Of a stretch of 64,000 nucleotides of DNA, positions 16,129 through 25,343 are shown one piece after another. The position numbers and the translations under genes are program-made. The notes below the pieces were generated by a model. That model did not search any database. It was not told the origin of the DNA and was given only the letters and a program-made list of their open reading frames with translations. Numbering within the stretch: position 1 is the stretch's first letter; each line of letters begins with the position of its first letter. The DNA lies in NCBI GenBank assembly GCA_033856275.1, contig JAWVFJ010000023.1:35137-99136 (forward strand), read 5' to 3'. The DNA is from VRUE01 sp033856275. GTDB taxonomy: Bacteria > Actinomycetota > Thermoleophilia > Solirubrobacterales > 70-9.

Positions 16129-19100
16129 TCAGGGTCGCTCGCCCTCAAGCACTCGCCAAACTGACCTATACAGGCCACCTTTCTCTCCGATCGCAGCCTT
16201 CCAGTCGCTCTCGGCCATCTCGGTCAGATCACTTCGAAGGCGGGCAACCGACTCACCGCGCTGCGCTGCGGGAAGATTCTCAGCAAGCGGGACCGCTGCT
16301 CCGCGGGGAACTCCCAAAAGCCGAAGGGCGATGGCCGAGTCGCTGTTGACCCCGTAGAACACCCGCGATGGAAGGTTCCTCACGGTCTCAGCGTCTGCCT
16401 CCGACATCTGCTCCAACGCATCTCCGAGAGTCAGGCTCTGCAATGCAGAAAGCCCCCAAGAAACGGTCGGTGCGAGCCTGCCGTAGATGACCTTGCAGCA
16501 TTCGGTCATGGCCGCCTCCGGCGGACCCTTTTTTTTCCGCACGAAGTACTCCTCTGCGATATCAGCCAACTGCCTACCTTGAACCCAGTCACTGGTGACC
16601 TGGGCCAAGAGCGCCCCATTGACCTTGGTTCCTCCGAGGGCAAAGTCGAGGTTTTCCCGCAACTCCGGAACCTCAAGGATCAGGCCCATGAGGCTCCTCA
16701 GGTCATTCGAAGCCCCGGCAAAAAGGGTTGCCCCATCCCAAGAGTCCGCAGATATTCCCGCCTCTCCTACTCGGGCCAGCGTGGCGCTAACGCTCTCCCA
16801 GGAGAAACCCGTCGCATCCACAAGGCTAAGTGGCTTTCCCGCCAGTCCCTCCGCGTAGACCCCAACCGCATCGAGCAGACCCTCAGCGAGCTCGGGCTCC
16901 CTGTCTCGCAGTTGCTGGTAGCCAAGAGCGCCCCGCAGAACCTGCTCGACCTCGGTCGCGAACAGATTCGGATCGCCGATCTGACGATAGCTATGGGCAA
17001 GGTACTGCAGAAAACCAGACCAGGCAGGAAGGTAAGAAAGGCGACTTAGATCTCCTTCGGAGATTGCATCGCGAGCGGCCAGCGCCATCTTGACCAAAGT
17101 CGAGTCAAAGCCGGCGACCTGCCTATTGACGAAATCGCGGAGAACCACCGCGCGATCGTCATCAGCGCAAGCAAGGGCAACAATCCCGAGGTCTCCCTGC
17201 CCGATCCTCCCGGTGCGACCCGCGACATTCCAGAAGTCCTGAGGGGGAATGTCTTCTCCATACGGATACTGGTGGCTGGCGAGGATCACTGAGGCAACCG
17301 GGAAATTGACCCCCTGGGAAATGGTCGTGGTCGCAGCCAGGTAAGTGATGTCCTCCTTCTCAAGCAGCCACTCGATCAGCACGCGACAGTCCTCTGAGAT
17401 CCCAGAATGGTGGACCCCAACCCCGCGCTCCAAGTACTTGACAAGGGGGAACGTCTCCCCCATTTCCTCAGCGAGGAAATCGCGCACAAGTTCAACGGCT
17501 GGAGACATTTCCACATCGGTTCCCTGACCCTCGTAGAGAGTCCTTGCGATACCCCAGGCATAGTCAGTGCGCTGCGCGAGGATGATTGATGAACCTCTGT
17601 CTTTGAGCAACTCCGCGGTGGCAGCAGCAATCTTGTTCGGGCTATCCTTGACAGCAGACCAGCTGAAACCCAGTGGTCGATCGGTCTCAAGACCGAAAGG
17701 AGTCCGCGAATAGAGCGTTGGATGGGTGGTATGTAGCGCCTCCAGCTCAATGGAGAAGGCGCCTCTACCGTCGGCAGCATGCGCATGGCTGAGCATGATC
17801 GACCGATCATTCGGAACCCAATCAACGGCGAGGCGAACCTCATCGTGACTGCTCGGGTCAAGCCACTGACTCAAAACCTCGGCATCATCCAGAAACGGGG
17901 TAAGCAAGAGAAACTGGGCAAAGCGGCACTCACGATTGATCGTCGCCAACAGAAGCTCTAGTCGAAGACCCCTATCCCCCTGCTGCAGATTGTGCGCCTC
18001 GTCTACTACGACAAGGGTCAGCGGTCGGCCAATCTCCTCTTCCCATCCGCCCCGGATGAGGAGGTCAAGCTTCTCCGGAGTGGTGACGAGTACGCGAAAG
18101 AGGGAATCCTCATCGCGCTCGGTCAGAAGAGCCGCCTCCAAGCCGTCAACCTCAAGAGCTGGACTAACGCGCTCAACCGAGATGCCGAGTGGGGCGAAAT
18201 CCTCACGCAATCGACGCGTCATCTGATTGACAAGCGCACGCGTGGGAGCCAAATAGGCGACCCAGCCCTGCTCTCTATCGAACTGGTTCAGGGCCTGCAG
18301 GATGCGGAATTGGGCAATCAGCGTCTTGCCACTGGAGGTGGGGAGACTGACGACGACAGATCGAGTCGAACTGCCAAGCAGGCCCTGCTCACGCAGGGCC
18401 TGCCGCTGGGGAGGCAACACTTCGAATAGTGGCTGGTGACGCCCGCGATCAACCACTGACCGGACAAAATCGGTGACCCGGCTATTCACAGCCCGGGTCA
18501 CCGTCCAGATGCTGTTGTCCACCAACCTGTTTGCCGCCGCCCTCAAGAATCGAAGCAAGACTTCAAGCTCGACCAACTCGCTGCGTCCGCAAGCCGTAAG
18601 CGCTCGATCAAATTGTCCATCCAGCTGCTGACGAACGTCGAAATGCCCCTCGGAGGAGCCTGTAGTCACGAACTCGGCAAGGATCTCTGCGGCGTGGGCA
18701 ACGTGGTAGAGAGCGACTAGCTCCCAGGCCCTCGCCCGCGCCACGGCGGCTCCCGCTTCGAGGTAGTCCCCCTCAAACTCTCGCTGAGCCGCGCGCAAGT
18801 CCGCGATGAGAACCCCAATGGCATCGAGGTCCGCCCATCCCTCCTTGCGAATCAGGCGCAGCCAGGCGCTCCAGATAGCCGCTTGAGTGCGTTCCCCCCA
18901 AGCATCCTGAGCCCCAGCCTCGTATGGCGTGTGTTTGGAGAGCAACCTGGCAGCATCGGCCTGCCGATCGGCCAAGAGACCGAGACAGCCGACCTTGACG
19001 AGAAAACGATCGGCAGGCAACGGTTCCTGCGGAGCGTCCAGAACCCTGACCAGCTGAAATGCCCGCTCGGCCAACCGACGAATCTCACCGGGATCGCTAT

Positions 19101-19284
19101 CGCTCGTTTCGAGAGCATCGAAAAGCGCCAGCTCCCAAGCCTGCTGCACAAACCCCACGGAGTCGTGATCGATCGTCTCGATCGGCACCTCCAAGGCCTC
19201 GCCAATTCGCGTTCGGGTCGCTTCGGCCACAACCTCTCGCGAGGCGTCGCCCGGAATGGCCGCCTCGATCCAGCTGGGGGTCAC
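16129..19284 (-). CDS. SF2 DEAH helicase, HamB-like
   Basis: A protein of about 1050 residues. An all-helical N-terminal third without known motifs is followed by a Ski2/HamB-type SF2 helicase core: motif I LPTSSGKTLIAQ (about 315-326), TTPEKLDLLI, motif II VVDEAHNLQQGDRG, HHSGI, TTTISQGVNFPV and motif VI NVAGRTGRIGQ (about 685-697), then a long helical C-terminal region. In Hachiman, HamB unwinds or scans DNA and licenses the nuclease HamA. GTG 19284 overlaps the TAG of the upstream nuclease gene by one base and has GGAG 8 bases upstream; GTG 19314 is the longest alternative. Its GC content looks lower than that of the housekeeping genes, consistent with transfer. The two genes form a tight operon. 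Confidence 0.8.
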   Translation of the reverse strand: MTPSWIEAAIPGDASREVVAEATRTRIGEALEVPIETIDHDSVGFVQQAWELALFDALETSDSDPGEIRRLAERAFQLVRVLDAPQEPLPADRFLVKVGCLGLLADRQADAARLLSKHTPYEAGAQDAWGERTQAAIWSAWLRLIRKEGWADLDAIGVLIADLRAAQREFEGDYLEAGAAVARARAWELVALYHVAHAAEILAEFVTTGSSEGHFDVRQQLDGQFDRALTACGRSELVELEVLLRFLRAAANRLVDNSIWTVTRAVNSRVTDFVRSVVDRGRHQPLFEVLPPQRQALREQGLLGSSTRSVVVSLPTSSGKTLIAQFRILQALNQFDREQGWVAYLAPTRALVNQMTRRLREDFAPLGISVERVSPALEVDGLEAALLTERDEDSLFRVLVTTPEKLDLLIRGGWEEEIGRPLTLVVVDEAHNLQQGDRGLRLELLLATINRECRFAQFLLLTPFLDDAEVLSQWLDPSSHDEVRLAVDWVPNDRSIMLSHAHAADGRGAFSIELEALHTTHPTLYSRTPFGLETDRPLGFSWSAVKDSPNKIAAATAELLKDRGSSIILAQRTDYAWGIARTLYEGQGTDVEMSPAVELVRDFLAEEMGETFPLVKYLERGVGVHHSGISEDCRVLIEWLLEKEDITYLAATTTISQGVNFPVASVILASHQYPYGEDIPPQDFWNVAGRTGRIGQGDLGIVALACADDDRAVVLRDFVNRQVAGFDSTLVKMALAARDAISEGDLSRLSYLPAWSGFLQYLAHSYRQIGDPNLFATEVEQVLRGALGYQQLRDREPELAEGLLDAVGVYAEGLAGKPLSLVDATGFSWESVSATLARVGEAGISADSWDGATLFAGASNDLRSLMGLILEVPELRENLDFALGGTKVNGALLAQVTSDWVQGRQLADIAEEYFVRKKKGPPEAAMTECCKVIYGRLAPTVSWGLSALQSLTLGDALEQMSEADAETVRNLPSRVFYGVNSDSAIALRLLGVPRGAAVPLAENLPAAQRGESVARLRSDLTEMAESDWKAAIGEKGGLYRSVWRVLEGERP

Positions 19285-20072
19285 TAAGCCACTCCGGCAG
19301 CCAGCTGCGGCCACTCGGCGACGGGATGCGGGAGATACCAGGCACTCAGCTCATAGGCAGTAGGAGCATCGACCGTCCCAAGAGCCTTGCCTCTAGCTTC
19401 CAGATCGAGGGCGTGTGGGGTCGTGTCACGCATGAGCAGGCCAAAGAGAATGAAGTCCCGTCCCTGCGAGTTCAGAAACCTGCGGACTGCACTTTCGTAG
19501 AGAGGCCAGTAGTCGGTTCCATTGCAGCGCGGTCGAAGCCACTTGAGGATCGTGACTTGAAGAGCCCTGTCGCTCTCAAGACGCTCAAGCTGATGGGCCA
19601 TCCCGCCACGACCGTTTACGACTCCCGGTGGTCTGTCCTCGTCAGCGGACGTCTTCACCTCACCGATGGCCAGCGAGGCCTCGCCGTCATCGAGGGTGAC
19701 GAAGCCGATCAAGTCAGCCCCCGGGAGCGACGCCTTGGGAGTGCGCTTATCGCGCTCAGTGTTCCAAGGCCAAATGGCACCCCTTTGTTCGGCGAGGAGA
19801 ACCTCGGCCATCGCCTCCCCCACCTCCCAAGGCTGGCGCTCATGGCCATCGGCGGTGAGGACCGCCTCGACGGTCTCCACCGCCACGCCGGTCCCAGCCA
19901 GACCAGCGAGCTCGGTCGCAAAAGTCTGGCTCTCCTCCGCGTCTTCGAGGCGCTCGCAGACCGGGCCGCTGATGAACGCGCGAAAGTCCGGGTCTGCAGC
20001 GATTGAGCCTCCGGTCCACGTCGCCTGGCCCGAACGGTCGGAGTAGTTCTCTGTGATCGTGCATGGGGTCAT
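19284..20072 (-). CDS. PD-(D/E)XK nuclease, HamA-like (DUF1837 candidate)
   Basis: About 262 residues from ATG 20072 (GGAG 9 bases upstream; TTG 20096 opens the frame). The middle contains a restriction-fold active site: Asp in LPGADLIGF, then Glu and Lys in SLAIGEVKTSAD, i.e. D-x17-E-x-K. The C-terminal half (FILFGLLMRDTT, ALDLEARGKAL, AYELSAWYLP) is typical of no enzyme I know. Length, active-site layout and the direct coupling to a large SF2 helicase match HamA (DUF1837) of the Hachiman system, in which HamA degrades DNA when released by HamB. The family is an inference; a different nuclease-helicase pair (AbpAB-like or new) is possible. Confidence 0.6.
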   Translation of the reverse strand: MTPCTITENYSDRSGQATWTGGSIAADPDFRAFISGPVCERLEDAEESQTFATELAGLAGTGVAVETVEAVLTADGHERQPWEVGEAMAEVLLAEQRGAIWPWNTERDKRTPKASLPGADLIGFVTLDDGEASLAIGEVKTSADEDRPPGVVNGRGGMAHQLERLESDRALQVTILKWLRPRCNGTDYWPLYESAVRRFLNSQGRDFILFGLLMRDTTPHALDLEARGKALGTVDAPTAYELSAWYLPHPVAEWPQLAAGVA

Positions 20073-20261
20073 CGCGGGCAGCTCCAAGCGGAACAAGGAG
20101 TGACCGGCCGGCCCTCCAGACGCTCCGGCTCAAGATAGGAGCCGCACCGGACTCAACCAAGTTGCGGAATCACCCGTAGTTGCGGCTTGTCGGGGGCCAG
20201 ATCCCATGGCCCTGCGCGGATTAAGTTGCACCCATTCCGACCACCAGCCTGACGTCGGCAC

Positions 20262-20475
20262 ATCTCTCTCCATCGAAGGTCGTATTCGGTGCCTGACTGG
20301 GGCGTTGGTGCGCCGTCGGGGCCGCGTTCTCTCGCACCCCAGGCAAAGCCTAAGCTAAGTCGGACCTCTCTCGAAGCGCATGTTGCCCCAGGCGTTGCCC
20401 CATGGCCCATTTTGAACCCCTTTGTCTGCGCTCCCAGAAAGACGAAAGCCCCGCAAATGCGGGGCTTTCGTGAAA
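20262..20475 (-). repeat. S repeat copy 3 and tRNA-fMet terminator
   Basis: Third S repeat: CCATCGAAGGTCGTATTCGG, GGGGCG..CGTCGGGGCC, paired GTTGCCCCA sites (about 20382-20400), ATGGCCCATTTTGAACC and the terminator ACGAAAGCCCCGC/GCGGGGCTTTCGT (20442-20454 with 20459-20471, AAAT loop), which ends the tRNA transcript on the minus strand. The stem is identical to that at 13559-13588; only the loop differs. Bases 20097-20261 should hold the promoter of the nuclease-helicase operon; no box is clear. Confidence 0.8.
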
Positions 20476-20549
<74 letters not shown>

Positions 20550-20603
20550 GCGGTTTGGTCATGCTAGCAACGTATGGCCTGCTGTCTCTAGAGTGGCGCG
20601 GGC

Positions 20604-21545
20604 ATGGCTGGGGACTCTCATCGGGTGGCGGTGGTCGACATCGGCTCCAATTCGACGCGGCTGTTGATCGCCGAGGTCGCGGAGGGGCGGGTGATCGAGG
20701 TCGAGCGGCAGAGCCGGGTGACCAGACTCGGGCGCGGGGTCGACCTCTCTGGCCAGCTCTCCGCCGAGGCCATCGAGGCCGCCTGCGAGGCGATTGCCGA
20801 CTACATGGCGATTTGCCGAGATACGGGTGTGGAGCGGATCGAATCGATTGCGACCAGCGCCGTGCGCGATGCTTCCAACGGCGGTGCCTTCGTTGCCGAG
20901 CTGCGTGAGCGCTTCGCACTCTCGGCCCGGGTACTCGATGGCGAGGAGGAGGCTCGGCTCACCTACCTCGGCGCCACCTGCGAGCACGTCCCCAGTGAGC
21001 CGACGCTGGTGGTCGACATCGGTGGCGGCTCGACCGAGCTGATCGTCGGCACGGGCGAGGAGATCGCTTTCCACGCTTCCCTGCAGGCCGGCGTGGTGCG
21101 CCACAGCGAGCGGCACATCACCAACGATCCACCCAGCGCCCCTGAGCTCGAGGCCTTGGCCAGCGACGTCCGGGTGCTAATCGAGGGTGCGGTCTCAGGG
21201 CAGCCAGGCATCGAGGTCAGTGCCGGAATCGCCGTGGCAGGCACGCCGACCTCGCTGGCCTCGATAGAGATCGGCCTCGAGACCTACGATCCGAAGCAAG
21301 TACACGGGCATACGCTGACCCTTGTCTCCATTCAACGCCGCCTCTCGCAATTGGCCTCTGCCCCTCTGTCCAAACGGGCAGAGATCACCGGCCTGCACCC
21401 GGATCGCGCGCCCAACATAGTCGCCGGGGTGGTCATTCTGGCGGAGACAATGCGCGCCTTCGATCTCGACAGCATCGAGGTGTCCGAGCACGACATCCTC
21501 TACGGCACGGCGATTTCGGCTGTATCGGCTTTGGACTGCGGATAA
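20604..21545 (+). CDS. ppx: Exopolyphosphatase/GppA-family phosphatase
   Basis: A 313-residue member of the Ppx/GppA family of the ASKHA fold. It hydrolyses polyphosphate or pppGpp in the cytosol. Visible motifs: phosphate-1 VAVVDIGSNSTRLLIAEV, SIATSAVRDASNG, DGEEEARLTYLGA, phosphate-2 TLVVDIGGGSTELIVG and the adenosine-like AGTPTSLASIE. The short length (no C-terminal HD-like domain) is usual for actinobacterial Ppx2-like proteins, which often lack activity toward pppGpp. In Actinobacteria ppx follows eno-divIC; here it lies 13 kb away on the other strand, next to tRNA-fMet. ATG 20604 has no strong RBS. Confidence 0.9.
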   Translation: MAGDSHRVAVVDIGSNSTRLLIAEVAEGRVIEVERQSRVTRLGRGVDLSGQLSAEAIEAACEAIADYMAICRDTGVERIESIATSAVRDASNGGAFVAELRERFALSARVLDGEEEARLTYLGATCEHVPSEPTLVVDIGGGSTELIVGTGEEIAFHASLQAGVVRHSERHITNDPPSAPELEALASDVRVLIEGAVSGQPGIEVSAGIAVAGTPTSLASIEIGLETYDPKQVHGHTLTLVSIQRRLSQLASAPLSKRAEITGLHPDRAPNIVAGVVILAETMRAFDLDSIEVSEHDILYGTAISAVSALDCG

Positions 21546-21589
21546 TCTCGTATTCTCAATGACGGGTAATGCCGTGTTCCTATGTGGAC

Positions 21590-21905
21590 AGTTGGGCTTC
21601 GGGGAGCGCTCCAGATGGGTTAAGGCAGCGGTCTAACCCCCAAAATTGGCTGCTTTCTCCTACTAAATTATGAGTAGCGAGGAACGAGCCAACTAGACGC
21701 AACGGATAGACGGGCAGATACTGGCCACATCGGGAAAGAGGTGGGGCATACCACCACAGACCCGGTACAGGACTCGGACGATTGCCGCATCATGGCGCCT
21801 CCCGCCGTCTGGGTCCATCAAATAAGAACTGGTCCCTGAAGACGTACCCCTGCCCGTCCTGAGGGACCAACTTGAATCGGCCGCCATCGCTGGCGGCCGA
21901 TTCTC
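21590..21905 (+). ncRNA. Possible structured RNA with terminator
   Basis: The 377-base gap after ppx has no gene but is unusually rich in local stems: GGGTTA/TAACCC (about 21618-21641), CTACT/AGTAG, GTGG/CCAC, GACCC/GGGTC and GGTCCCT/AGGGACC. It ends in an intrinsic terminator (AATCGGCCGCCA 21875-21886 with 21891-21902, followed by CTCTTT). The base composition is less GC-rich than in flanking genes. It does not show the conserved boxes of tmRNA, RNase P RNA or SRP RNA. The terminator is well supported; the RNA is a suggestion. Confidence 0.35.
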
Positions 21906-21922
21906 TTTAGGCGGAAATCAGC

Positions 21923-23533
21923 TCAAGCCAGGTTCGACTTGCGCGGGTAGACGACCTCGGGGTCGGTGAGGACGTTGACCAACGTCGGTCGCCCTGACCC
22001 GAACGCGCGCTCCAGAACGGGTCGCAACTCACCGGGATCTCGAACCAGGACCCCATCGCAACCGAGCGCTTCGACCATCTCCTCATACGGGGTCTCGGGC
22101 CGCAGCTCCGCCGCCACCGAATAGCCATAGAGGAACTTCATCGGATGGTGCTCGAGCGCCCAGATCCCGTTGTTGCCCATTACCCCGACAATCGGCAGGC
22201 CGTGTCGCGCCATCGTGTCGAACTCCATGCCGGCAAAGCCGAAGGCGCCATCGCCCAGCAGCAGGCAGACCTGGCGGTCGGGGTGGGCCAGCTTGGCGCC
22301 GATCGCCTGTCCCGGTCCGGCGCCAAGGCAGCCGAAGGGGCCCGGATCCATCCAGCAGCCGGGCTGGTAGGTGTCGACGAAGCGGCCGGCGTAGGAGACG
22401 AAGTCGCCCCCGTCGCCGACGACGATCGCGTCGCGCTCCAGCACTTCAGCCAGCTCCTTGTAGACGCGAACCGGGTGCAGCGGTGAGCGCGAGTCGTTCA
22501 GTTCCTCCTGCTCGGCGTCCCGCTTCTCCTCCTCGGCCTGGCGCAGCTGCGCAAGCCATGGCCTCGTCTTCGCTCCACCCTCACCCACCGACTCGCGAAT
22601 AGCGGCCAGGCTAGCGGCGACGTCGCCGACCAGGTCAACCTGTGGCGCCCGGTTGGCAGCGAGCGCGTTTGACGCGGCGTCGAGACGGATCAGCTTGGCG
22701 TCCTCGGCGATGCTGGCACCGAAGCCGAGGCGGAAGTCGAGCGGTACGCCGATCACCACGGCCACGTCGGCACCACCGAGCCCGGCACCTCGGGCCCGGC
22801 TGAAGGCAAGCTCGTGGTCGGCAGGCAGGCAACCGCGTCCCAAGCCATTGAGAAAGACCGGGATGCCGAGCACCTCCGCCAACGCTCGCAGCTCCTCCTC
22901 CCCCCTGCCCCAGTAGAGCCCGCTGCCGGCCATGATCGCGGGGCGCTCCGCCCCGGCGAGCAGGGCGGCGGCCTCCTCGACCCCCTCGGCGGGACGCGCC
23001 GCGGCTTGTGGAGAGGCGGGGATCTCGGCCTCAGCCTCGGTAAAAACGACGTCGAGTGGGTAGTCGATGAAGGTAGGTCCGTTCGGGCGGGCCAGTGCCA
23101 AGTCGAGCGCCGCCGCGGTGCGAGCGGCAATCTGGCCCGGCTCTTTCACGGTCTCGGCAGACTTGACCAGCGGCGAGACAAAGGGAAGGTGGTCGATCTC
23201 CTGCAACGAGCCCGAGCCCCAGCGCAGCTCCGGTGCCCTGCCACCCAGCACGCAAACAGGCGAGCAGTTGGCCTGTGCCCCGGCAATCGCGCTGATGCCG
23301 TTGGTAACGCCCGGACCCGCAGTCAGCGCCGCCACCCCAACATTCCTCGTCGCCTTGGCGAAGCCCTCGGCGGCAAACACCGCCGACTGCTCGTGCCGGA
23401 CATCGACGATCTCGATGCCCTCGGCCTTGCAGCCGTCGTATATAGAGAACAGGTGTCCCCCAGAAAGCGTGAAGAGATGGCTCACGCCTCGCGACTTGAG
23501 CACCTTCGCGACTATCCGTCCCCCGTGGTCCAC
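21923..23533 (-). CDS. TPP-dependent acetolactate synthase-like enzyme
   Basis: A 536-residue thiamine-diphosphate enzyme. The N-terminal PYR domain has the catalytic Glu in IVDVRHEQSAVFAAEGFAK and GPGVTNGISA; the C-terminal PP domain has LGAGPGQAIGAKLA and the TPP motif GDGAFGFAGMEFDT..NN. The wording, especially PEVVYPRKSNLA at the C terminus, is closer to the ILVBL/2-hydroxyacyl-CoA lyase branch than to the IlvB of branched-chain synthesis, and there is no small subunit beside it. The true substrate is therefore open (acetolactate, oxalyl-CoA or 2-hydroxyacyl-CoA). It is transcribed toward the terminator at 21875-21902 and away from tRNA-Leu. Confidence 0.8.
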   Translation of the reverse strand: MDHGGRIVAKVLKSRGVSHLFTLSGGHLFSIYDGCKAEGIEIVDVRHEQSAVFAAEGFAKATRNVGVAALTAGPGVTNGISAIAGAQANCSPVCVLGGRAPELRWGSGSLQEIDHLPFVSPLVKSAETVKEPGQIAARTAAALDLALARPNGPTFIDYPLDVVFTEAEAEIPASPQAAARPAEGVEEAAALLAGAERPAIMAGSGLYWGRGEEELRALAEVLGIPVFLNGLGRGCLPADHELAFSRARGAGLGGADVAVVIGVPLDFRLGFGASIAEDAKLIRLDAASNALAANRAPQVDLVGDVAASLAAIRESVGEGGAKTRPWLAQLRQAEEEKRDAEQEELNDSRSPLHPVRVYKELAEVLERDAIVVGDGGDFVSYAGRFVDTYQPGCWMDPGPFGCLGAGPGQAIGAKLAHPDRQVCLLLGDGAFGFAGMEFDTMARHGLPIVGVMGNNGIWALEHHPMKFLYGYSVAAELRPETPYEEMVEALGCDGVLVRDPGELRPVLERAFGSGRPTLVNVLTDPEVVYPRKSNLA

Positions 23534-23580
23534 GAAAGCGAGAGCCTAAGGGACGCTTCGGCCCGGCTACCATCGGCCTT

Positions 23581-23667
23581 GCCCGGGTGGCGAAATTGGC
23601 AAAAGCGGCGTCCTTAAAAGGCGCTGCCCCACTGGGGGGCTTGCGGGTTCGAATCCCGCCCCGGGCA
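23581..23667 (+). tRNA. tRNA-Leu (TAA)
   Basis: An 87-base class II tRNA. The 5' strand GCCCGGG pairs with CCCGGGC at the 3' end, discriminator A, no encoded CCA. The anticodon loop CTTAAAA gives TAA; a long variable arm (GCCCCACTGGGGGGC) and T loop TTCGAAT are present. No repeat or integration scar adjoins it. Confidence 0.95.
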
Positions 23668-23801
23668 TTGCTTGCAGGCCGCCATTGTTGATTTTGGGTT
23701 TCTAAACCCGCACTAAAAACCGCCGAGGTACCGCAACTACCCCGCTGCTACGGTGTCTCTGAGCTAGAAGACAAACGCCTTCCCTGGTTCGGAGGATTCG
23801 C

Positions 23802-25319
23802 TTGGAGGCTTCAGCTCTCACACATGCCAGTCGCCGCGGACTCCTCGCCCGGCGTTCCCCGCTGCTCAAGCTCCAAGGCGATGAACGCCTGATCGCGATG
23901 GCTCGCGCTGGCAACCCCGGCGCTTTCGAGACGATCGTCGACCGTTACCAAGGCCGACTGCTCGGCTTCTCTCGCCAGATGCTCGGCTCTACCGAGGACG
24001 CCGAGGACGTCCTGCAGGAGGTCTTCGTCAACGCCTACCGAGCGATGCTCGCCGACGAGCGCGAGATCAACCTGCGCCCGTGGCTCTACCGGATCGCCCG
24101 CAACCGCTGCCTCAACCAACTGCGCAAACCAACTGCCGACGCCCAGGAATCGATGGACATGGTGCCAGCAGTAGAGGCCGCCTCCACTGCCGAGAAGGTC
24201 CATAACCGCGAGGAGTTCCGGCAGTTGCTCACCGATGTCGGCAAGCTGCCCGAGACCCAGCGCTCGGCACTGCTGCTGCGCGAGATGGACGCGATGTCCT
24301 ACGAGGAGATCGCCCAGGCGATGGAGACCAGCGTGCCCTCGGTCAAGTCGCTGCTGGTGCGGGCGCGGATCTCGCTCGCCGAGGCGAGCCAGGCGCGCCA
24401 GTTGACCTGCGGCGAGGTGCGGATCGACCTGGCCGAGGCAGCCGAGGGACTGCGCAAGCTCTCTGGCCCGGTGCGTCGTCACGTGCGCGACTGCGAGGAG
24501 TGCGGTGACTTCCGCTCGCAACTCCGCTCCAACGACAAGGTCCTCGCCGCTCTGGTGCCGGTTGGGCCTCTTGTCGCGCTAAAGGGCTTCATCGTTTCCA
24601 AGCTTGGCCTGGGAGGAACAGGCGCCGGTGGCGCGGCGACCGCTACAGGCGCCGGCGCCACCGGCGCCGGCGCTGTCGGCAGCGTTGGGGCGGCGCTCAG
24701 CTCCGGCGGCGCAGCTGGAGGACTCGGTGGCCTTGGGGCTGTAGGCGGCGCGATTGGCACCAAGGCGGTCGCCGGCGTCGTTACGGCAGCCGTGATCACC
24801 GCTGGGGCGGTCGAGGTGCAGCAGTCCGAACATTCGCCGGTGAATCCGTCGGCAGCGATTTCTCGCGAAGTCCATTCGGCGCCTCCCATCGCGGTAGCCC
24901 TGGCGCACAGCGCTGTCATCGCGCCAGTCCGCTCGCAGACCCCGGCCGAACCAGCGGCCCTCCCCGCCAACGAACCTACCCCGGCCAAACCCACCAGCTC
25001 CAAAGCGACACCCCCTGGGCCCGTCGAAAGCGCAGCCGAGGGGTCGGCCACTGGCGGCAGCGAAGCGCCCGCGGAAGCAAGTCCCCCTCCCCAGACCGCA
25101 GCTGACATCGGTGGCGCGACGCCTTCCACCGGCACCGCCGGTGCTCCTGCCGGCGGCGGCACGGTTGTCGTAACCGTCGGCGGCTCACCGAGCACCCCTC
25201 CGCCAGCAGCCGCTCCAGCGGCGGAAACGGCTCCTCCGCCGGCTGAAAGCAGCCCGCCCCCAGCGGAAGAAGCGCCGCCCATCTCGGGTAGCTCCGAAGC
25301 CCCCGCCGCCGAAGGCTAA
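23802..25319 (+). CDS. ECF sigma factor fused to anti-sigma zinc finger
   Basis: A 505-residue protein of unusual build. Residues 26-100 are sigma region 2 (NPGAFETIVDRYQGRLLGFS, EDVLQEVFVNAY, WLYRIARNRCLNQLRK) and about 145-195 region 4 (LPETQRSALLLREMDAMSYE, then VPSVKSLLVRAR). Residues 203-234 form a zinc anti-sigma motif: C203, then HVRDCEEC (H227-x3-C231-x2-C234). A Gly/Ala-rich stretch with one candidate transmembrane helix (about 311-335) leads to a 150-residue Pro/Ala/Ser tail probably outside the cell. It therefore looks like sigma factor, ZAS domain and membrane anchor in one chain. TTG 23802 is chosen because GGAGG lies 6 bases upstream. No separate anti-sigma gene adjoins it. Confidence 0.85.
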   Translation: MEASALTHASRRGLLARRSPLLKLQGDERLIAMARAGNPGAFETIVDRYQGRLLGFSRQMLGSTEDAEDVLQEVFVNAYRAMLADEREINLRPWLYRIARNRCLNQLRKPTADAQESMDMVPAVEAASTAEKVHNREEFRQLLTDVGKLPETQRSALLLREMDAMSYEEIAQAMETSVPSVKSLLVRARISLAEASQARQLTCGEVRIDLAEAAEGLRKLSGPVRRHVRDCEECGDFRSQLRSNDKVLAALVPVGPLVALKGFIVSKLGLGGTGAGGAATATGAGATGAGAVGSVGAALSSGGAAGGLGGLGAVGGAIGTKAVAGVVTAAVITAGAVEVQQSEHSPVNPSAAISREVHSAPPIAVALAHSAVIAPVRSQTPAEPAALPANEPTPAKPTSSKATPPGPVESAAEGSATGGSEAPAEASPPPQTAADIGGATPSTGTAGAPAGGGTVVVTVGGSPSTPPPAAAPAAETAPPPAESSPPPAEEAPPISGSSEAPAAEG

Positions 25320-25343
25320 GACAGGCTCGAACCCCGGCCCCCG

